This document shows positions 1 through 8,563 of a stretch of DNA of 64,000 nucleotides, in pieces (the stretch's first letter is position 1; every line of letters begins with the position of its first letter). Source of the stretch: Acetobacter okinawensis (GTDB lineage: Bacteria > Pseudomonadota > Alphaproteobacteria > Acetobacterales > Acetobacteraceae); NCBI RefSeq assembly GCF_002153655.1, contig NZ_JOPJ01000003.1, positions 42,834 to 106,833 on the forward strand, in the 5' to 3' direction. The translations under genes and the position numbers were made by a program. The notes beneath the pieces were generated by a model that saw nothing but the letters and a program-made list of their open reading frames with translations, ran no database searches and was not told the origin of the DNA.

Positions 1-350
1 TGGTGGTAGGCAATAATGGCCAGTGTTTCCATCACCGCGCGGGGGAGCCGCCTTGGCCGCTCCAGCACGCGGGTCAGCATAGGTGCCAGATCAGGGGCCG
101 TGCGGAACTGCCAGCCCCCGGCCACCTCAACGGGGAACACGCCGCGCCCCTCGTAGCGGCACACCAGTGCGGCCAGAACCGCCGCCACAAACGCGCCCAG
201 GTCCTCCTCCCCCGTAGGCATGATCTGCCGGTCCTCCAGCAGGTCTGCAAGGCGGCGGGGGCTGACCGGCTCGGTCGAGGCAAAAATCAGGGCTTCGGCC
301 AGTCTTACCGCCTCGTCCGGTACGGGTATGGGTGCGGGGGTGGCGGTCAT
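1..350 (-). CDS. scpB: Segregation and condensation protein B (partial, C-terminus cut by window edge)
   Basis: ScpB is the winged-helix partner that, with ScpA and SMC, forms the bacterial condensin-like complex acting on the nucleoid. The reverse strand from 350 reads MTATPAPIPVPDEAVRLAEA and continues through ALIFASTEPVS and LPRAVMETLAIIAYH, which are typical of the first winged-helix domain of ScpB. About 116 codons are visible before the window ends at base 1, so the C-terminal half is missing. The ATG overlaps the scpA stop by 4 nt (ATGA), pointing to translational coupling, the usual arrangement for this pair. Confidence 0.9.
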   Translation of the reverse strand, partial: MTATPAPIPVPDEAVRLAEALIFASTEPVSPRRLADLLEDRQIMPTGEEDLGAFVAAVLAALVCRYEGRGVFPVEVAGGWQFRTAPDLAPMLTRVLERPRRLPRAVMETLAIIAYH

Positions 351-1300
351 GCGTCCTGCCTCTCTTCTCCGGTCTGTTGGGTCGTGCGGTCCTGTGGGGG
401 GGTGTCCTCCCCTTCCTCGGGCGACAGCGCATCATCCTGCGTCTGCTCATGCGGGCGGAGCATGATCTGGCCGAAGGTTTCGTCCTGCCGCAGTTCCAGC
501 CGCCCGGTTTTGGCCAGCTCCAGCCCTGCGATCAGGGTGCCCGCCATGGCGGCGCGGCGCTGGCGCAGGGCATCCTCGCCCTCCATCTGTTCGGGCAGGC
601 TTTCGGGGAGGAAGGCGTCCAGCGTGCTCCAGCCCGGTGGGGTCTGGCCCAGCAGGCGTGTCAGTCTGCTCAGCGCGTCCTGCACGGTCCAGAATCTTAT
701 GGTGCGGGGGGCGTAAATGCGCCTGCGCGCCGTGCGGCGAATGGCGGCAAGGTAGGCCCGCAGGAGTTGGGGCATATCCAGCGCCAGCCCCGAGCGGTCC
801 ACCTCCACCAGATTTTCTGGCAGGCCACGGGCAAACACATCACGCCCAAGGCGGGGCCGTGCCTCCAGCCAGCGGGCAAGCTCGCCCATGCAGGCCAGCT
901 CCATCAGCCGCTCTTGCAACAGCTCGGCGGCTTCCTCCCCCTCCATGGCCAGTTCATCATCAGGGGGGAGCAGCAGGCGGGATTTGAGCCACGCCAGCCA
1001 TGCCGCCATAACCAGCCAGTCCGCCGCCAGCTCCAGCCGAACACGGCGGGCGCGCTCGACCACCGCCAGATACTGCTCCACCAGTTGCAGGATGGAAATA
1101 CGCGCCAGATCGACCTTTTGTGCCCGCGCAAGGTCGAGCAGAAGGTCCATTGGCCCTTCAAACCCCTCCAGCCGCAACAGCGGCACACGCGGGACGTGGT
1201 CGTGCGCCGCCTCCGCCTGAGCGGAGGCGGGCTGGTCTGCGGGTGTGGGGGCTGGTTGCGCCCCCTGCCCCGCGGGGTCTGCTGTCTTGGCTTGCATCAC
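347..1300 (-). CDS. scpA: Segregation and condensation protein A
   Basis: ScpA is the kleisin subunit of the SMC-ScpAB complex needed for chromosome compaction and segregation. The 317-residue product has the family's N-terminal signature LEGFEGPMDLLLDLARAQ followed by DLARISILQLVEQYL around residues 45-80, and an acidic, low-complexity C-terminus. The first ~40 residues are rich in Ala, Gln and Pro and poorly conserved, so the exact start is uncertain. It lies 20 nt downstream of the SPOR-protein gene and overlaps scpB, so it probably belongs to the leftward operon dgt-argS-SPOR-scpA-scpB. In many alphaproteobacteria nagZ sits between the SPOR gene and scpA; it is absent here. Confidence 0.93.
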   Translation of the reverse strand: MMQAKTADPAGQGAQPAPTPADQPASAQAEAAHDHVPRVPLLRLEGFEGPMDLLLDLARAQKVDLARISILQLVEQYLAVVERARRVRLELAADWLVMAAWLAWLKSRLLLPPDDELAMEGEEAAELLQERLMELACMGELARWLEARPRLGRDVFARGLPENLVEVDRSGLALDMPQLLRAYLAAIRRTARRRIYAPRTIRFWTVQDALSRLTRLLGQTPPGWSTLDAFLPESLPEQMEGEDALRQRRAAMAGTLIAGLELAKTGRLELRQDETFGQIMLRPHEQTQDDALSPEEGEDTPPQDRTTQQTGEERQDA

Positions 1301-1320
1301 GCGTTTTGCCGGGCTGTGCG

Positions 1321-2367
1321 CTAGGGGCGCACCACCATGCAGGCCATGCCGCGCTCACGCACGGAGGAGCAGAAGTCCTTGGCATCCGCAACCGCGCCAA
1401 AACCCTGCACGCGCAGGCGGTAGAACGTGGCGTTGTTCTGCTCGGTACGGACAAAAGCTGGCGTCACATCACCAAACAGGGTGGGGTAGCGGGTCTTCAG
1501 CCGTGTCCATTCCTTCTGGGCATCAGCTTCTGTCTGCAAGGCCGCAAGCTGGACCTGATACTTGCCAGTAGCGCCACGCACCGCCGGAGCCGCTTTTTTG
1601 GCTGCGGGCCGGGGGGCTGCTTCCTCCTCCCCATCGGAGACCTCATCCGTGGGGGGGGGGGCTTCCTTCAACGGTTCGGGGGCTGGCTCGGCTGGCGTGG
1701 CCGTACCCTGCGCAGGCAGGGGCGTGGTGGGCACAGGTTTGAGTGCCGCCCCACCAGACTGGGCAGCGACATCGGGCACGGGGGCCGGTTCTGGCGTTGG
1801 GGTCGCATTAGCCGCAGCGGCCGGAGCAGCACTGCCCTCCGCCCCTGCTGGGGCGGGAGCCGCAGGGCTTGCCGCATTGGGGGCCGCAGCACCGGGTGCT
1901 GCGGCGGGCTGCCCACCATACTGCGCGGCCAAAGCAGCGGGGTTTGGTTTTTCCGGCGCGGGCACAGGGTGACCCTGCTGGGTTGCATCCGCATCGGGCA
2001 GGGCCAGCGTATCCAGCTGCATACCGCCCGGATCAACCGGTTTGGTGCGCATGGCAACCGGGGGCGGCCCCATAACGGGAATACCGCTCTGGTGGTGCCC
2101 GAGCACCGCCCAGCCGCCAATGCCCAGCACCAGCAGCCCGCCCAGCCCGGCAGCGCCATAGGCCAGCCGCCGCGTGCCGGACTCGCTCCCCAAAAAGCCG
2201 GTCATCAGCTCTGTCAGCCTGTTGCCGCCTGCCATCCGGCTCCCCACCGTGGAGCGGGGGGCGGGTTTGTCATCATAATCCATGCTCATGCGCTCACGCG
2301 CGCGGCTGATCCGCTCTTCTACGGTGGAGCCCTGTGTGGTGCCCTGCCGGTCTTCATCAGTATTCAT
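1321..2367 (-). CDS. SPOR-domain inner-membrane protein
   Basis: This 348-residue protein has a charged cytoplasmic N-terminus, one transmembrane segment at about residues 68-90 (AAGLGGLLVLGIGGWAVLG), a long periplasmic linker of Pro and Ala (about residues 110-260), and a C-terminal SPOR domain beginning near GKYQVQLAALQTEADAQ and ending MACMVVRP. SPOR domains bind denuded glycan strands of septal peptidoglycan, so a role in division or envelope remodelling is likely. Its ATG overlaps the argS stop by one base (TGATG), so the two genes are probably translationally coupled. The specific function is not known. Confidence 0.85.
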   Translation of the reverse strand: MNTDEDRQGTTQGSTVEERISRARERMSMDYDDKPAPRSTVGSRMAGGNRLTELMTGFLGSESGTRRLAYGAAGLGGLLVLGIGGWAVLGHHQSGIPVMGPPPVAMRTKPVDPGGMQLDTLALPDADATQQGHPVPAPEKPNPAALAAQYGGQPAAAPGAAAPNAASPAAPAPAGAEGSAAPAAAANATPTPEPAPVPDVAAQSGGAALKPVPTTPLPAQGTATPAEPAPEPLKEAPPPTDEVSDGEEEAAPRPAAKKAAPAVRGATGKYQVQLAALQTEADAQKEWTRLKTRYPTLFGDVTPAFVRTEQNNATFYRLRVQGFGAVADAKDFCSSVRERGMACMVVRP

Positions 2368-4166
2368 CAGCGCATTTCCTCCACCGGGTCCACACCCATG
2401 ACCGCAAGGCCGGAGCGGATAACTGCCGCCGTAGCCGCGACAAGAGCCAGACGCGCACGTGTGGCCTCCACCGCACCCGACTGCAAGAATCTCAGGGACG
2501 CATCATCACGCCCACGGTTCCACAGGGCATGAAAATCCCCCGCCAGTTCGGCCAGATAGAACGCAACGCGGTGCGGCTCACGCGCAAGGGCTGCGGCTTC
2601 CACCATACGTGGCCACTCGGCCAGACGGCGCACCAGAGCCATTTCCGCATCCGAAGTCAGGCTGTCCAGCGTGGCGGTGGCAAGGGCTGCATCATCCACG
2701 GCGCCGTAAGCGCCCTCCTCCGCTGCACTGCGCAGCACGGAGCGGCAGCGGGCGTGGGCGTACTGCACGTAAAACACGGGGTTGTCGCGCTGCTGGGCCA
2801 CAACAAGGTCCAGATCAAACTCCATCTGGGCATCGCTCTTGCGGGTGAGCATGGTAAAGCGCACCGCGTCACGCCCGACCTCATCAATCAGGTCACGCAG
2901 GGTGACAAATGTACCCGCACGCTTGGACATTTTGACCGGCTGGCCGTCGCGCAGGATATGCACGATCTGGCACAGCAGCACTTCCAGCGGCACGGTATCC
3001 CCCGTAAGGGCCTTGACTGCGGCCTTCATGCGCTTGACGTAGCCGCCGTGGTCAGCGCCCCACACATCAATCATGACCTGCGCGCCACGGGCCACCTTGT
3101 CCATGTGGTAGCCAATGTCGTTGGCAAAGTAGGTGTTCGTGCCATCGGACTTGCGCAGCGGGCGGTCCACGTCATCCCCAAAGCCTGTGGAGCGGAACAG
3201 GAGCTGCTCGCGCTCCTCCCAGTCGTCCGGCAGTTTGCCTTTGGGGGGCTCCAGCACGCCGTTGTACAGCAGGTCCGCCTTGGCAAGCTGGTCTATGGCG
3301 GCATCGGTCACGCCACGGGCCAGCACATCCGCCTCGGACGAAAACACATCATGGTGCACACCAAGGGCTGCGAGGTCTTCCTTTATGGCGCTCAGCATGT
3401 GCGCCACGGCAAAGCCACGCACGGTCTCCAGCCATGTTGCCTCGGGGGCCGGGCGGGGGGTGCCGTCCACATCCACCTCGGCCAGCTTGTTGCCGAATTC
3501 GGCGGCCAGTGCCTCCCCTACGGGAATAAGGTATTCACCCTGATATTGCAGGCCACCGGGGGCAAGGGCCGAAAAATCATCCTGCGCCATGGTGGTGCCC
3601 AGCACCTGCAGATAACGCCAGTAAGCCGCCCATGCCAGCGCCTTGACCTGATTACCCGCGTCGTTGATGTAGAATTCCTTGGTGACGTCAAACCCGGCCT
3701 TGGCCATAAGGTTGGCCAGCGCATCACCCACCACGGCGCCACGGCAATGGCCGACATGCATGGGGCCTGTGGGGTTGGCGGACACGTATTCCACATTCAC
3801 CCGCACACCGCGCCCGACCTGCGACTGGCCATAGACCTCGCCCGCACCCAGCACCACAGGCAGCACGGCGCGCAGCACGCCGGGGTGCAGGGTAATGTTG
3901 ACAAACCCCGGCCCGGCTGCGGCTACGGCGGCTACGCCGTCCACCTTGAGCAGGGCGGCTACAAGATCGGCTGCAATATCTGCCGGTTTGCGGCGTGCGG
4001 CCTTGGCCAGCAGCAGGGCCGCGTTTGTAGCCATATCCCCGTGCGCCGGGTCACGCGTGGGGGTCAGTTCCACACGGGCCAGCGTTTCCTCCGCCACGTC
4101 GGGCAACAGTTCACGCACAATGGCCAGAACATGATGACGGTAACGTTGGAAAACACACTCGGACAT
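2367..4166 (-). CDS. argS: Arginine-tRNA ligase
   Basis: Cytoplasmic class I aminoacyl-tRNA synthetase charging tRNA-Arg. The 599-residue product contains the HIGH-type motif in ANPTGPMHVGHCRG (HVGH at residues 137-140) and the KMSKS-type loop VKMSKRAGTF near residue 412, followed by a DALR-type anticodon-binding C-terminus ending GVDPVEEMR. I start it at the ATG at 4166 (MSECVFQRYRHHV) because that gives the usual ArgS N-terminus; the open frame extends 17 codons further upstream but into the dgt end. The gap to dgt is 40 nt. Confidence 0.96.
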   Translation of the reverse strand: MSECVFQRYRHHVLAIVRELLPDVAEETLARVELTPTRDPAHGDMATNAALLLAKAARRKPADIAADLVAALLKVDGVAAVAAAGPGFVNITLHPGVLRAVLPVVLGAGEVYGQSQVGRGVRVNVEYVSANPTGPMHVGHCRGAVVGDALANLMAKAGFDVTKEFYINDAGNQVKALAWAAYWRYLQVLGTTMAQDDFSALAPGGLQYQGEYLIPVGEALAAEFGNKLAEVDVDGTPRPAPEATWLETVRGFAVAHMLSAIKEDLAALGVHHDVFSSEADVLARGVTDAAIDQLAKADLLYNGVLEPPKGKLPDDWEEREQLLFRSTGFGDDVDRPLRKSDGTNTYFANDIGYHMDKVARGAQVMIDVWGADHGGYVKRMKAAVKALTGDTVPLEVLLCQIVHILRDGQPVKMSKRAGTFVTLRDLIDEVGRDAVRFTMLTRKSDAQMEFDLDLVVAQQRDNPVFYVQYAHARCRSVLRSAAEEGAYGAVDDAALATATLDSLTSDAEMALVRRLAEWPRMVEAAALAREPHRVAFYLAELAGDFHALWNRGRDDASLRFLQSGAVEATRARLALVAATAAVIRSGLAVMGVDPVEEMR

Positions 4167-4206
4167 GGACAACTCAACCCCGTAATTGGTGCAGCAAACG
4201 CGTTTA

Positions 4207-5397
4207 TCAGCCTGCAACGGACAGGTCCGTCAACCGCCTATGTTCTTCCATGGCGTAGCGATCGGTCATGGAAGCCACGTAATCCGCCACGGTGCGGTGT
4301 ACGGCCCCCTCATCTTTGCCCCCTGCGCGCTGCTGCCACTCGGCTGGCAGCAGGTTGGGCGACTCCGTAAGTGTGGTGAACAGCTCCCCCGTAACCCGCC
4401 GGGCCTTATGGGTCATCCGGTTGACCTTCCAGTGCCTGTACAGCTTTGCGAACAGGAACTTGCGGATCCCCTTGTTTGCTTCCTCCATAGCCTCGCCAAA
4501 GGCCACAACCGGGGCATTGGCTGCGCGGATGTCCTCCACACTGCGTGGCGCCAGATCGGCCAGCCGTGCGCGGGTGCAGACCAGCACATCGCTGACCAGC
4601 GCATGAATGACGCGGCGCACCATTTCGTGCCGGATGCGCTGGGGGGTCCGGGTATCGGAGCGCGGCAGGTCTGCTGCCAGTGCGCGGGCCTCGGCCAGTG
4701 CCTGCCCCACCAGTGGCACGTCCACCAGATCATCCAGCGCAAGCAGGCCGGATTTTACGCCATCGTCCAGATCATGTCCGTGGTAGGCAATATCATCCGC
4801 CAGGGCGGCCACCTGCGCCTCGGCCGAGGCATAGCCCCCCAGATCCAGCGGGAACAGCGCATCCAGCTCCGCCAGACGGGCAGAGGGCCTGCGCACGGGG
4901 CCATTGTGCTTGGCCAGCCCTTCCAGCGTCTCCCACGTCAGGTTCAGCCCATCAAACGCAAGGTAACGCCGCTCCAGCAGCATGACCTGCCGCAGGGCCT
5001 GTGCGTTGTGGTCAAACCCGCCATGGGGCAACATGTGTTTGGCAAGGGCGTCCTCCCCCGCATGGCCAAAGGGGGTGTGGCCAAGGTCATGCGCCAGTGC
5101 AACGGCCTCGGTCAGGTCCTCATCCAGCCGCAGGTAGCGGGCCATGGAGCGGGCCACCTGTGCGACCTCAAGCGAATGGGTCAGCCGTGTGCGAAAAAAA
5201 TCGCCCTCGTGGTTGATGAACACCTGCGTTTTATACTGCAAGCGCCTGAAGCCCGAGGAATGGACAACACGGTCCCGGTCACGCTGCCAGGGGGAGCGGG
5301 TCAGGGATTCGGGCTCTACATGCAGCCGCCTGCCCCGTCCTTCGGCAGGTTGTACGGCATAGGGCATCAGCTCATCGCGTTGTGTGGCCTGCGGCAT
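4207..5397 (-). CDS. dgt: Deoxyguanosinetriphosphate triphosphohydrolase-like protein
   Basis: HD-superfamily enzyme that hydrolyses dGTP, or dNTPs more generally, to the nucleoside and triphosphate. The metal ligands are visible in RLTHSLEVAQVAR and ALAHDLGHTPFGHAG, and the family's SSGFRRLQYKTQVF motif is present near the N-terminus. I choose the ATG at 5397 because AGGAGG lies about 6 nt upstream; an in-frame start 13 codons earlier has no such site. The ~396-residue length fits the short alphaproteobacterial type-2 subfamily. It is the first gene of the leftward run and diverges from erpA across ~135 bp. Confidence 0.92.
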   Translation of the reverse strand: MPQATQRDELMPYAVQPAEGRGRRLHVEPESLTRSPWQRDRDRVVHSSGFRRLQYKTQVFINHEGDFFRTRLTHSLEVAQVARSMARYLRLDEDLTEAVALAHDLGHTPFGHAGEDALAKHMLPHGGFDHNAQALRQVMLLERRYLAFDGLNLTWETLEGLAKHNGPVRRPSARLAELDALFPLDLGGYASAEAQVAALADDIAYHGHDLDDGVKSGLLALDDLVDVPLVGQALAEARALAADLPRSDTRTPQRIRHEMVRRVIHALVSDVLVCTRARLADLAPRSVEDIRAANAPVVAFGEAMEEANKGIRKFLFAKLYRHWKVNRMTHKARRVTGELFTTLTESPNLLPAEWQQRAGGKDEGAVHRTVADYVASMTDRYAMEEHRRLTDLSVAG

Positions 5398-5533
5398 TAT
5401 GCACCTCCTGGCAGGTCCGGGCGGCACAATGCCCACGGACCATGCCCCCCGATCCTAGGCTATTGGAGGAAAGTTGACCATTGGAGGTGTCTTTCCCCTT
5501 CAAACCGGCGCGTGGGCGGATTATCTATGGAGC

Positions 5534-5905
5534 ATGACACAGCCAGCTCCCATTTTTTCCGTCTCCGATTCTGCGGCCAGCCGCATTGCCAGCGTGGTTG
5601 CCAAAAAGCAGGCCAGCGCTACCAGTGCGCAGGAAGCCCCCGTGGCCCTGCGCGTGGCGGTAGAAGCCGGAGGGTGCAACGGATTCCAGTATCAGTTCAT
5701 CCTCACGCCCCCGGACGGACTGGCCGCCGATGACGTGCGGATAGAAAAAAACGGCGCCCTTGTGGTGGTGGACCCCACAAGCCTTGACCTGCTGGCCGGT
5801 GCGGAGCTGACGTTTGAGGACAAGCTGATGGGCGCGCATTTTGGTGTTTCCAACCCCAATGCGGCCTCCTCCTGCGGTTGCGGCACGAGCTTTTCCCTCG
5901 CATGA
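5534..5905 (+). CDS. erpA: Iron-sulfur cluster insertion protein (ErpA/IscA family)
   Basis: A-type carrier that receives and passes on Fe-S clusters to apoproteins. The 123-residue product carries the three conserved cysteines: C48 in EAGGCNGFQY and C114/C116 in SSCGCGTSF. The first motif has Asn where Ser is most common (GGCSGFQY). I start at the ATG at 5534 (MTQPAPIFSV), which follows a GGAG sequence; a longer frame from 5474 adds 20 residues that do not look like the family. Its stop overlaps the xthA start by 4 nt. Placement next to dgt is common in related alphaproteobacteria. Confidence 0.9.
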   Translation: MTQPAPIFSVSDSAASRIASVVAKKQASATSAQEAPVALRVAVEAGGCNGFQYQFILTPPDGLAADDVRIEKNGALVVVDPTSLDLLAGAELTFEDKLMGAHFGVSNPNAASSCGCGTSFSLA

Positions 5906-6687
5906 AGCTCGCAACATGGAACGTAAACTCGGTTCGCCTGCGGCAGGACCTGGTGCTGGACTGGCTGGCGCGCGAACAGCCCGATGTGCTGATGATGCAG
6001 GAAATCAAGTGCGAGGCGCATCTGTTCCCCACCGCCGCGTTTGAGCAGGCTGGCTACGGCTGCGCCGTGGTCGGGCAGAAGTCGTATAACGGGGTTGCCA
6101 CTCTGGTGCGCGGGGACTTTACGGTCACCACCGAGCACCTGCCCGGCTTTACCGACCCCGCCGCACGCTATGTGGAGGTGCAGACCCAAGGGCTGGTGCT
6201 GGGCAACCTGTACCTGCCCAACGGCAACTCCGGTGCGGAGCAGGGATATGCCACCAAGCTGGAGTTTCTGTCCGCGCTCACTACGCGCGCTCAGGCGTTT
6301 TTGGGGCAGGATACGGACTTTGTGCTGGCGGGGGACTATAACATCTGCCCCACAGCCGAGGACTGCGCCCCCGGCGCTCTTGGCCCGGATGATGCGCTGG
6401 TGCGCCCACAAAGCCGGGCCGCATGGCGGCGTCTGCGCTGGCTGGGCCTGACCGACGCGCTGCGCGCCCTCCACCCCAGCGGGGCGGCCTACACCTTCTG
6501 GGATTATCAGGCCGGGGCATGGCCGCGTGACAGCGGGTTGCGGATCGACCACATGCTCCTCTCCCCCCGCGTGGCCGAACGCCTGCAAACAGCACAACCA
6601 GACAGGGACGAACGCGCCAAGGAGCGCCCGTCCGACCATGTGCCGCTCATTGTCACCCTTGCCGATGGCGCGCCTTCCCCTGCCTGA
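5902..6687 (+). CDS. xthA: Exodeoxyribonuclease III (AP endonuclease)
   Basis: Base-excision-repair enzyme that cuts at abasic sites and degrades 3' ends. From the ATG at 5902 the product begins MKLATWNVNSVRLRQ, carries QEIKCE (metal-binding Glu), GDYNICP, and ends with the catalytic SDHVPLIVTL. These are the exonuclease/endonuclease/phosphatase fold motifs of the XthA family, and the 261-residue length is standard. The start overlaps the erpA stop (ATGA), and the 3' end overlaps the next gene by 23 nt, so erpA-xthA-GNAT appear to be one transcript. Confidence 0.95.
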   Translation: MKLATWNVNSVRLRQDLVLDWLAREQPDVLMMQEIKCEAHLFPTAAFEQAGYGCAVVGQKSYNGVATLVRGDFTVTTEHLPGFTDPAARYVEVQTQGLVLGNLYLPNGNSGAEQGYATKLEFLSALTTRAQAFLGQDTDFVLAGDYNICPTAEDCAPGALGPDDALVRPQSRAAWRRLRWLGLTDALRALHPSGAAYTFWDYQAGAWPRDSGLRIDHMLLSPRVAERLQTAQPDRDERAKERPSDHVPLIVTLADGAPSPA

Positions 6688-7288
6688 GCGGACCAACGGC
6701 GCGGGGTTTACGCCCCACACGCAAGCCCGCCATGCAGCAGGGCCACGCTCCTGCACAGTCCGCCTTGCCACTCTGGCGGAGTGTGCCCACCTGCCCGCAC
6801 TGGAGCAGGACGCGGCACGAGCTTTTGCCAACATACCGGAGCTGGCATGGCTGGTCGGGAGCGCAACCATGCCCGCAACCGCCCACCAGAACTGCGTTGC
6901 AACACAGACCTGCTGGGTCGGGGTAGAGGCAACGGGCCAGTTACGCGGCTTTTTAAGCGCCACCCCTTGCGGGCAGACACTGCATATACAGGAAATGTCG
7001 GTCGCACAGGCTGCACAGGGCCACGGGCTGGGCCGCCGCCTGCTGCGTAGCGCGTGCCAAGCGGCACAGGAGCGGGGTATGCGCCACGTCACGCTTACAA
7101 CCTTTCGGGCCGTGCCGTGGAACGCGCGGTTTTATGCCTCCGCCGGGTTTTACGTTGTACCCGCCAATGCGCTGGATGCACGGCTGAGCCATATACTGGA
7201 ACAGGAGGTGGCGCATGGCTTTGACGCCACCACCCGCTGCGCCATGCGGCTGGACCTGCACCCGACCGTTCAATGTGTTTCAGAATGA
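6665..7288 (+). CDS. GNAT-family N-acetyltransferase
   Basis: Putative acetyl-CoA-dependent N-acetyltransferase of unknown substrate. The acetyl-CoA-binding signature is visible as VAQAAQGHGLGRRLLRSACQ (Q/R-x-x-G-x-G/A type), followed by the late strand and helix in PWNARFYASAGFYVV, both typical of GNAT folds. I start it at the ATG at 6665 inside the end of xthA, because the frame upstream simply follows xthA antisense-free sequence without family similarity; a later start is possible. It is the last gene before the pqq cluster. Nothing in the context names a substrate. Confidence 0.75.
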   Translation: MARLPLPERTNGAGFTPHTQARHAAGPRSCTVRLATLAECAHLPALEQDAARAFANIPELAWLVGSATMPATAHQNCVATQTCWVGVEATGQLRGFLSATPCGQTLHIQEMSVAQAAQGHGLGRRLLRSACQAAQERGMRHVTLTTFRAVPWNARFYASAGFYVVPANALDARLSHILEQEVAHGFDATTRCAMRLDLHPTVQCVSE

Positions 7289-7485
7289 AACACCTGCACC
7301 AGCCCTGAAGGGGGCGGTCAATCACACTCCCGTGAGAAAGCCGTGCACAACCCCCTTATGCAGGCGCAAACCCTTGCACGTTTGTTATTTTTCATCACAC
7401 TGACCCCCGCTCTGACGCACCGCATGTTCTTGCGATGTGTGGCTGCGTTTTGTGCACACCACACCCAATGCCAAGGAGGCACATC

Positions 7486-7566
7486 ATGGCCTGGAACGCA
7501 CCAAAAGTGACGGAAATCCCGTTGGGCGCAGAAATCAACAGCTATGTCTGCGGTCAAAAAAAATAA
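7486..7566 (+). CDS. pqqA: PQQ precursor peptide PqqA
   Basis: This 26-codon gene encodes the peptide substrate of pyrroloquinoline quinone synthesis, and it is well placed after AAGGAGG at 7473-7479. The peptide starts MAWNAPKVTEIPLG and ends EINSYVCGQKK. It contains the obligatory Glu-x-x-x-Tyr pair (E16 and Y20), whose side chains are cross-linked by PqqE to build the cofactor. The tail after the tyrosine, with a cysteine two residues on, is shorter on aromatic residues than in some relatives. The gene is too short for most ORF callers; the position before pqqB and the E-x3-Y motif make the call firm. Confidence 0.93.
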   Translation: MAWNAPKVTEIPLGAEINSYVCGQKK

Positions 7567-7585
7567 GGGAGGGCTCCCCCTCCTC

Positions 7586-7635
7586 AGCCGTCAGGTGGGT
7601 TGTGCCTAACCGGCTTGCCCCCTGACGGCTTTTTT
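7586..7635 (+). terminator. Hairpin plus T-tract between pqqA and pqqB (attenuating terminator)
   Basis: AGCCGTCAGG at 7586-7595 pairs perfectly with CCTGACGGCT at 7621-7630, and six Ts follow at 7630-7635. The loop is 25 nt. It ends 16 nt before the pqqB ATG. A partial terminator here would give abundant short pqqA mRNA and lower readthrough into pqqBCDE, matching the need for many precursor peptides and few enzymes. Such pqqA-heavy transcription is described in other PQQ producers; that it happens here is inferred. Confidence 0.8.
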
Positions 7636-7651
7636 GTTCAGAAAGCCTCTT

Positions 7652-8563
7652 ATGCTTGATATTGTTGTCCTTGGCGCTGCCGCCGGTGGCGGTTTTCCGC
7701 AATGGAACTCCAACGCCCCCGCCTGCCGCCGCGCCCGCGCGGGCGACCCCGCAGCCCCTGCCCGCACACAGGCCTCCATTGCTGTCAGCGGGGATGGCAC
7801 ATCATGGTATGTGCTCAATGCCTCCCCCGACCTGCGGACCCAGATCAACCAGACCCCCGACCTGCACCCCCGCACCGGCCTGCGCTCCACCCCCATTGCC
7901 GGAGTTGTGCTGACCAGTGGCGAAATTGACGCCATTACCGGCCTGCTGACCCTGCGTGAGCGGCAGGCGTTTGGGCTGTATGCAACCCAAGCCGTGCTGG
8001 ACCAGCTGGACGCCAACCCCATATTTACCGCGCTCGACCGCACTCTTGTGCCGCGCCTGCCCATGATGCTGGACCGCCCGATAGCCCTTGAACCACCGGG
8101 CTTTTGCATTACCCCGTTTTCGGTCCCCGGCAAGGTGCCACTCTATGCCGAAAAAACCGAAAACCCGGCCGAGATCATGAATAATGGTGAGACAATCGGG
8201 CTGGACATAACCGATGGCACGTCCCACGCCCTGTTCATTCCCGGTTGCGCCATGATGACAGACGCCCTGCGCACGCGCATAAACGGTGCGGACGCCGTGT
8301 TCTTTGACGGCACCCTGTGGACTGATGATGAAATGGTGCGCGCAGGCCTTGGCAGCAAAACCGGCCACCGCATGGGCCATATGTCTCTGGCTGACCAGCC
8401 CGATGGCACCTTTGCCGCCTTTGCCGGGATGGATGTCAAACGCAAGATTCTCATCCACATCAACAATTCCAACCCCGTTCTGCTCGCAGACAGCCCCGAG
8501 CGCAAACAGGCCGAAGCCGCAGGCTGGGACGTGGCCTTTGATGGCATGAAGGTAAGACTATGA
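7652..8563 (+). CDS. pqqB: PQQ biosynthesis protein PqqB
   Basis: Metallo-beta-lactamase-fold protein of PQQ synthesis, reported as an iron-dependent hydroxylase acting on the Glu-Tyr diamino acid intermediate. The product starts MLDIVVLGAAAGGGFPQWNS, the characteristic PqqB N-terminus, and is ~303 residues as expected. I start at the ATG at 7652; an in-frame TTG at 7634 lies inside the terminator T-tract and is unlikely. The stop overlaps the pqqC start by 4 nt. Confidence 0.96.
   Translation: MLDIVVLGAAAGGGFPQWNSNAPACRRARAGDPAAPARTQASIAVSGDGTSWYVLNASPDLRTQINQTPDLHPRTGLRSTPIAGVVLTSGEIDAITGLLTLRERQAFGLYATQAVLDQLDANPIFTALDRTLVPRLPMMLDRPIALEPPGFCITPFSVPGKVPLYAEKTENPAEIMNNGETIGLDITDGTSHALFIPGCAMMTDALRTRINGADAVFFDGTLWTDDEMVRAGLGSKTGHRMGHMSLADQPDGTFAAFAGMDVKRKILIHINNSNPVLLADSPERKQAEAAGWDVAFDGMKVRL

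Noticed and set aside
332..5733. Long plus-strand open frames opposite scpA, the SPOR gene, argS and dgt
   Set aside because: They mirror well-supported minus-strand genes in GC-rich DNA, have no family motifs and are rich in His, Gln, Arg and Pro as expected for antisense frames.
5692..7092. 466-residue minus-strand frame opposite erpA, xthA and the GNAT gene
   Set aside because: It lies antisense to three recognised genes and shows no domain.
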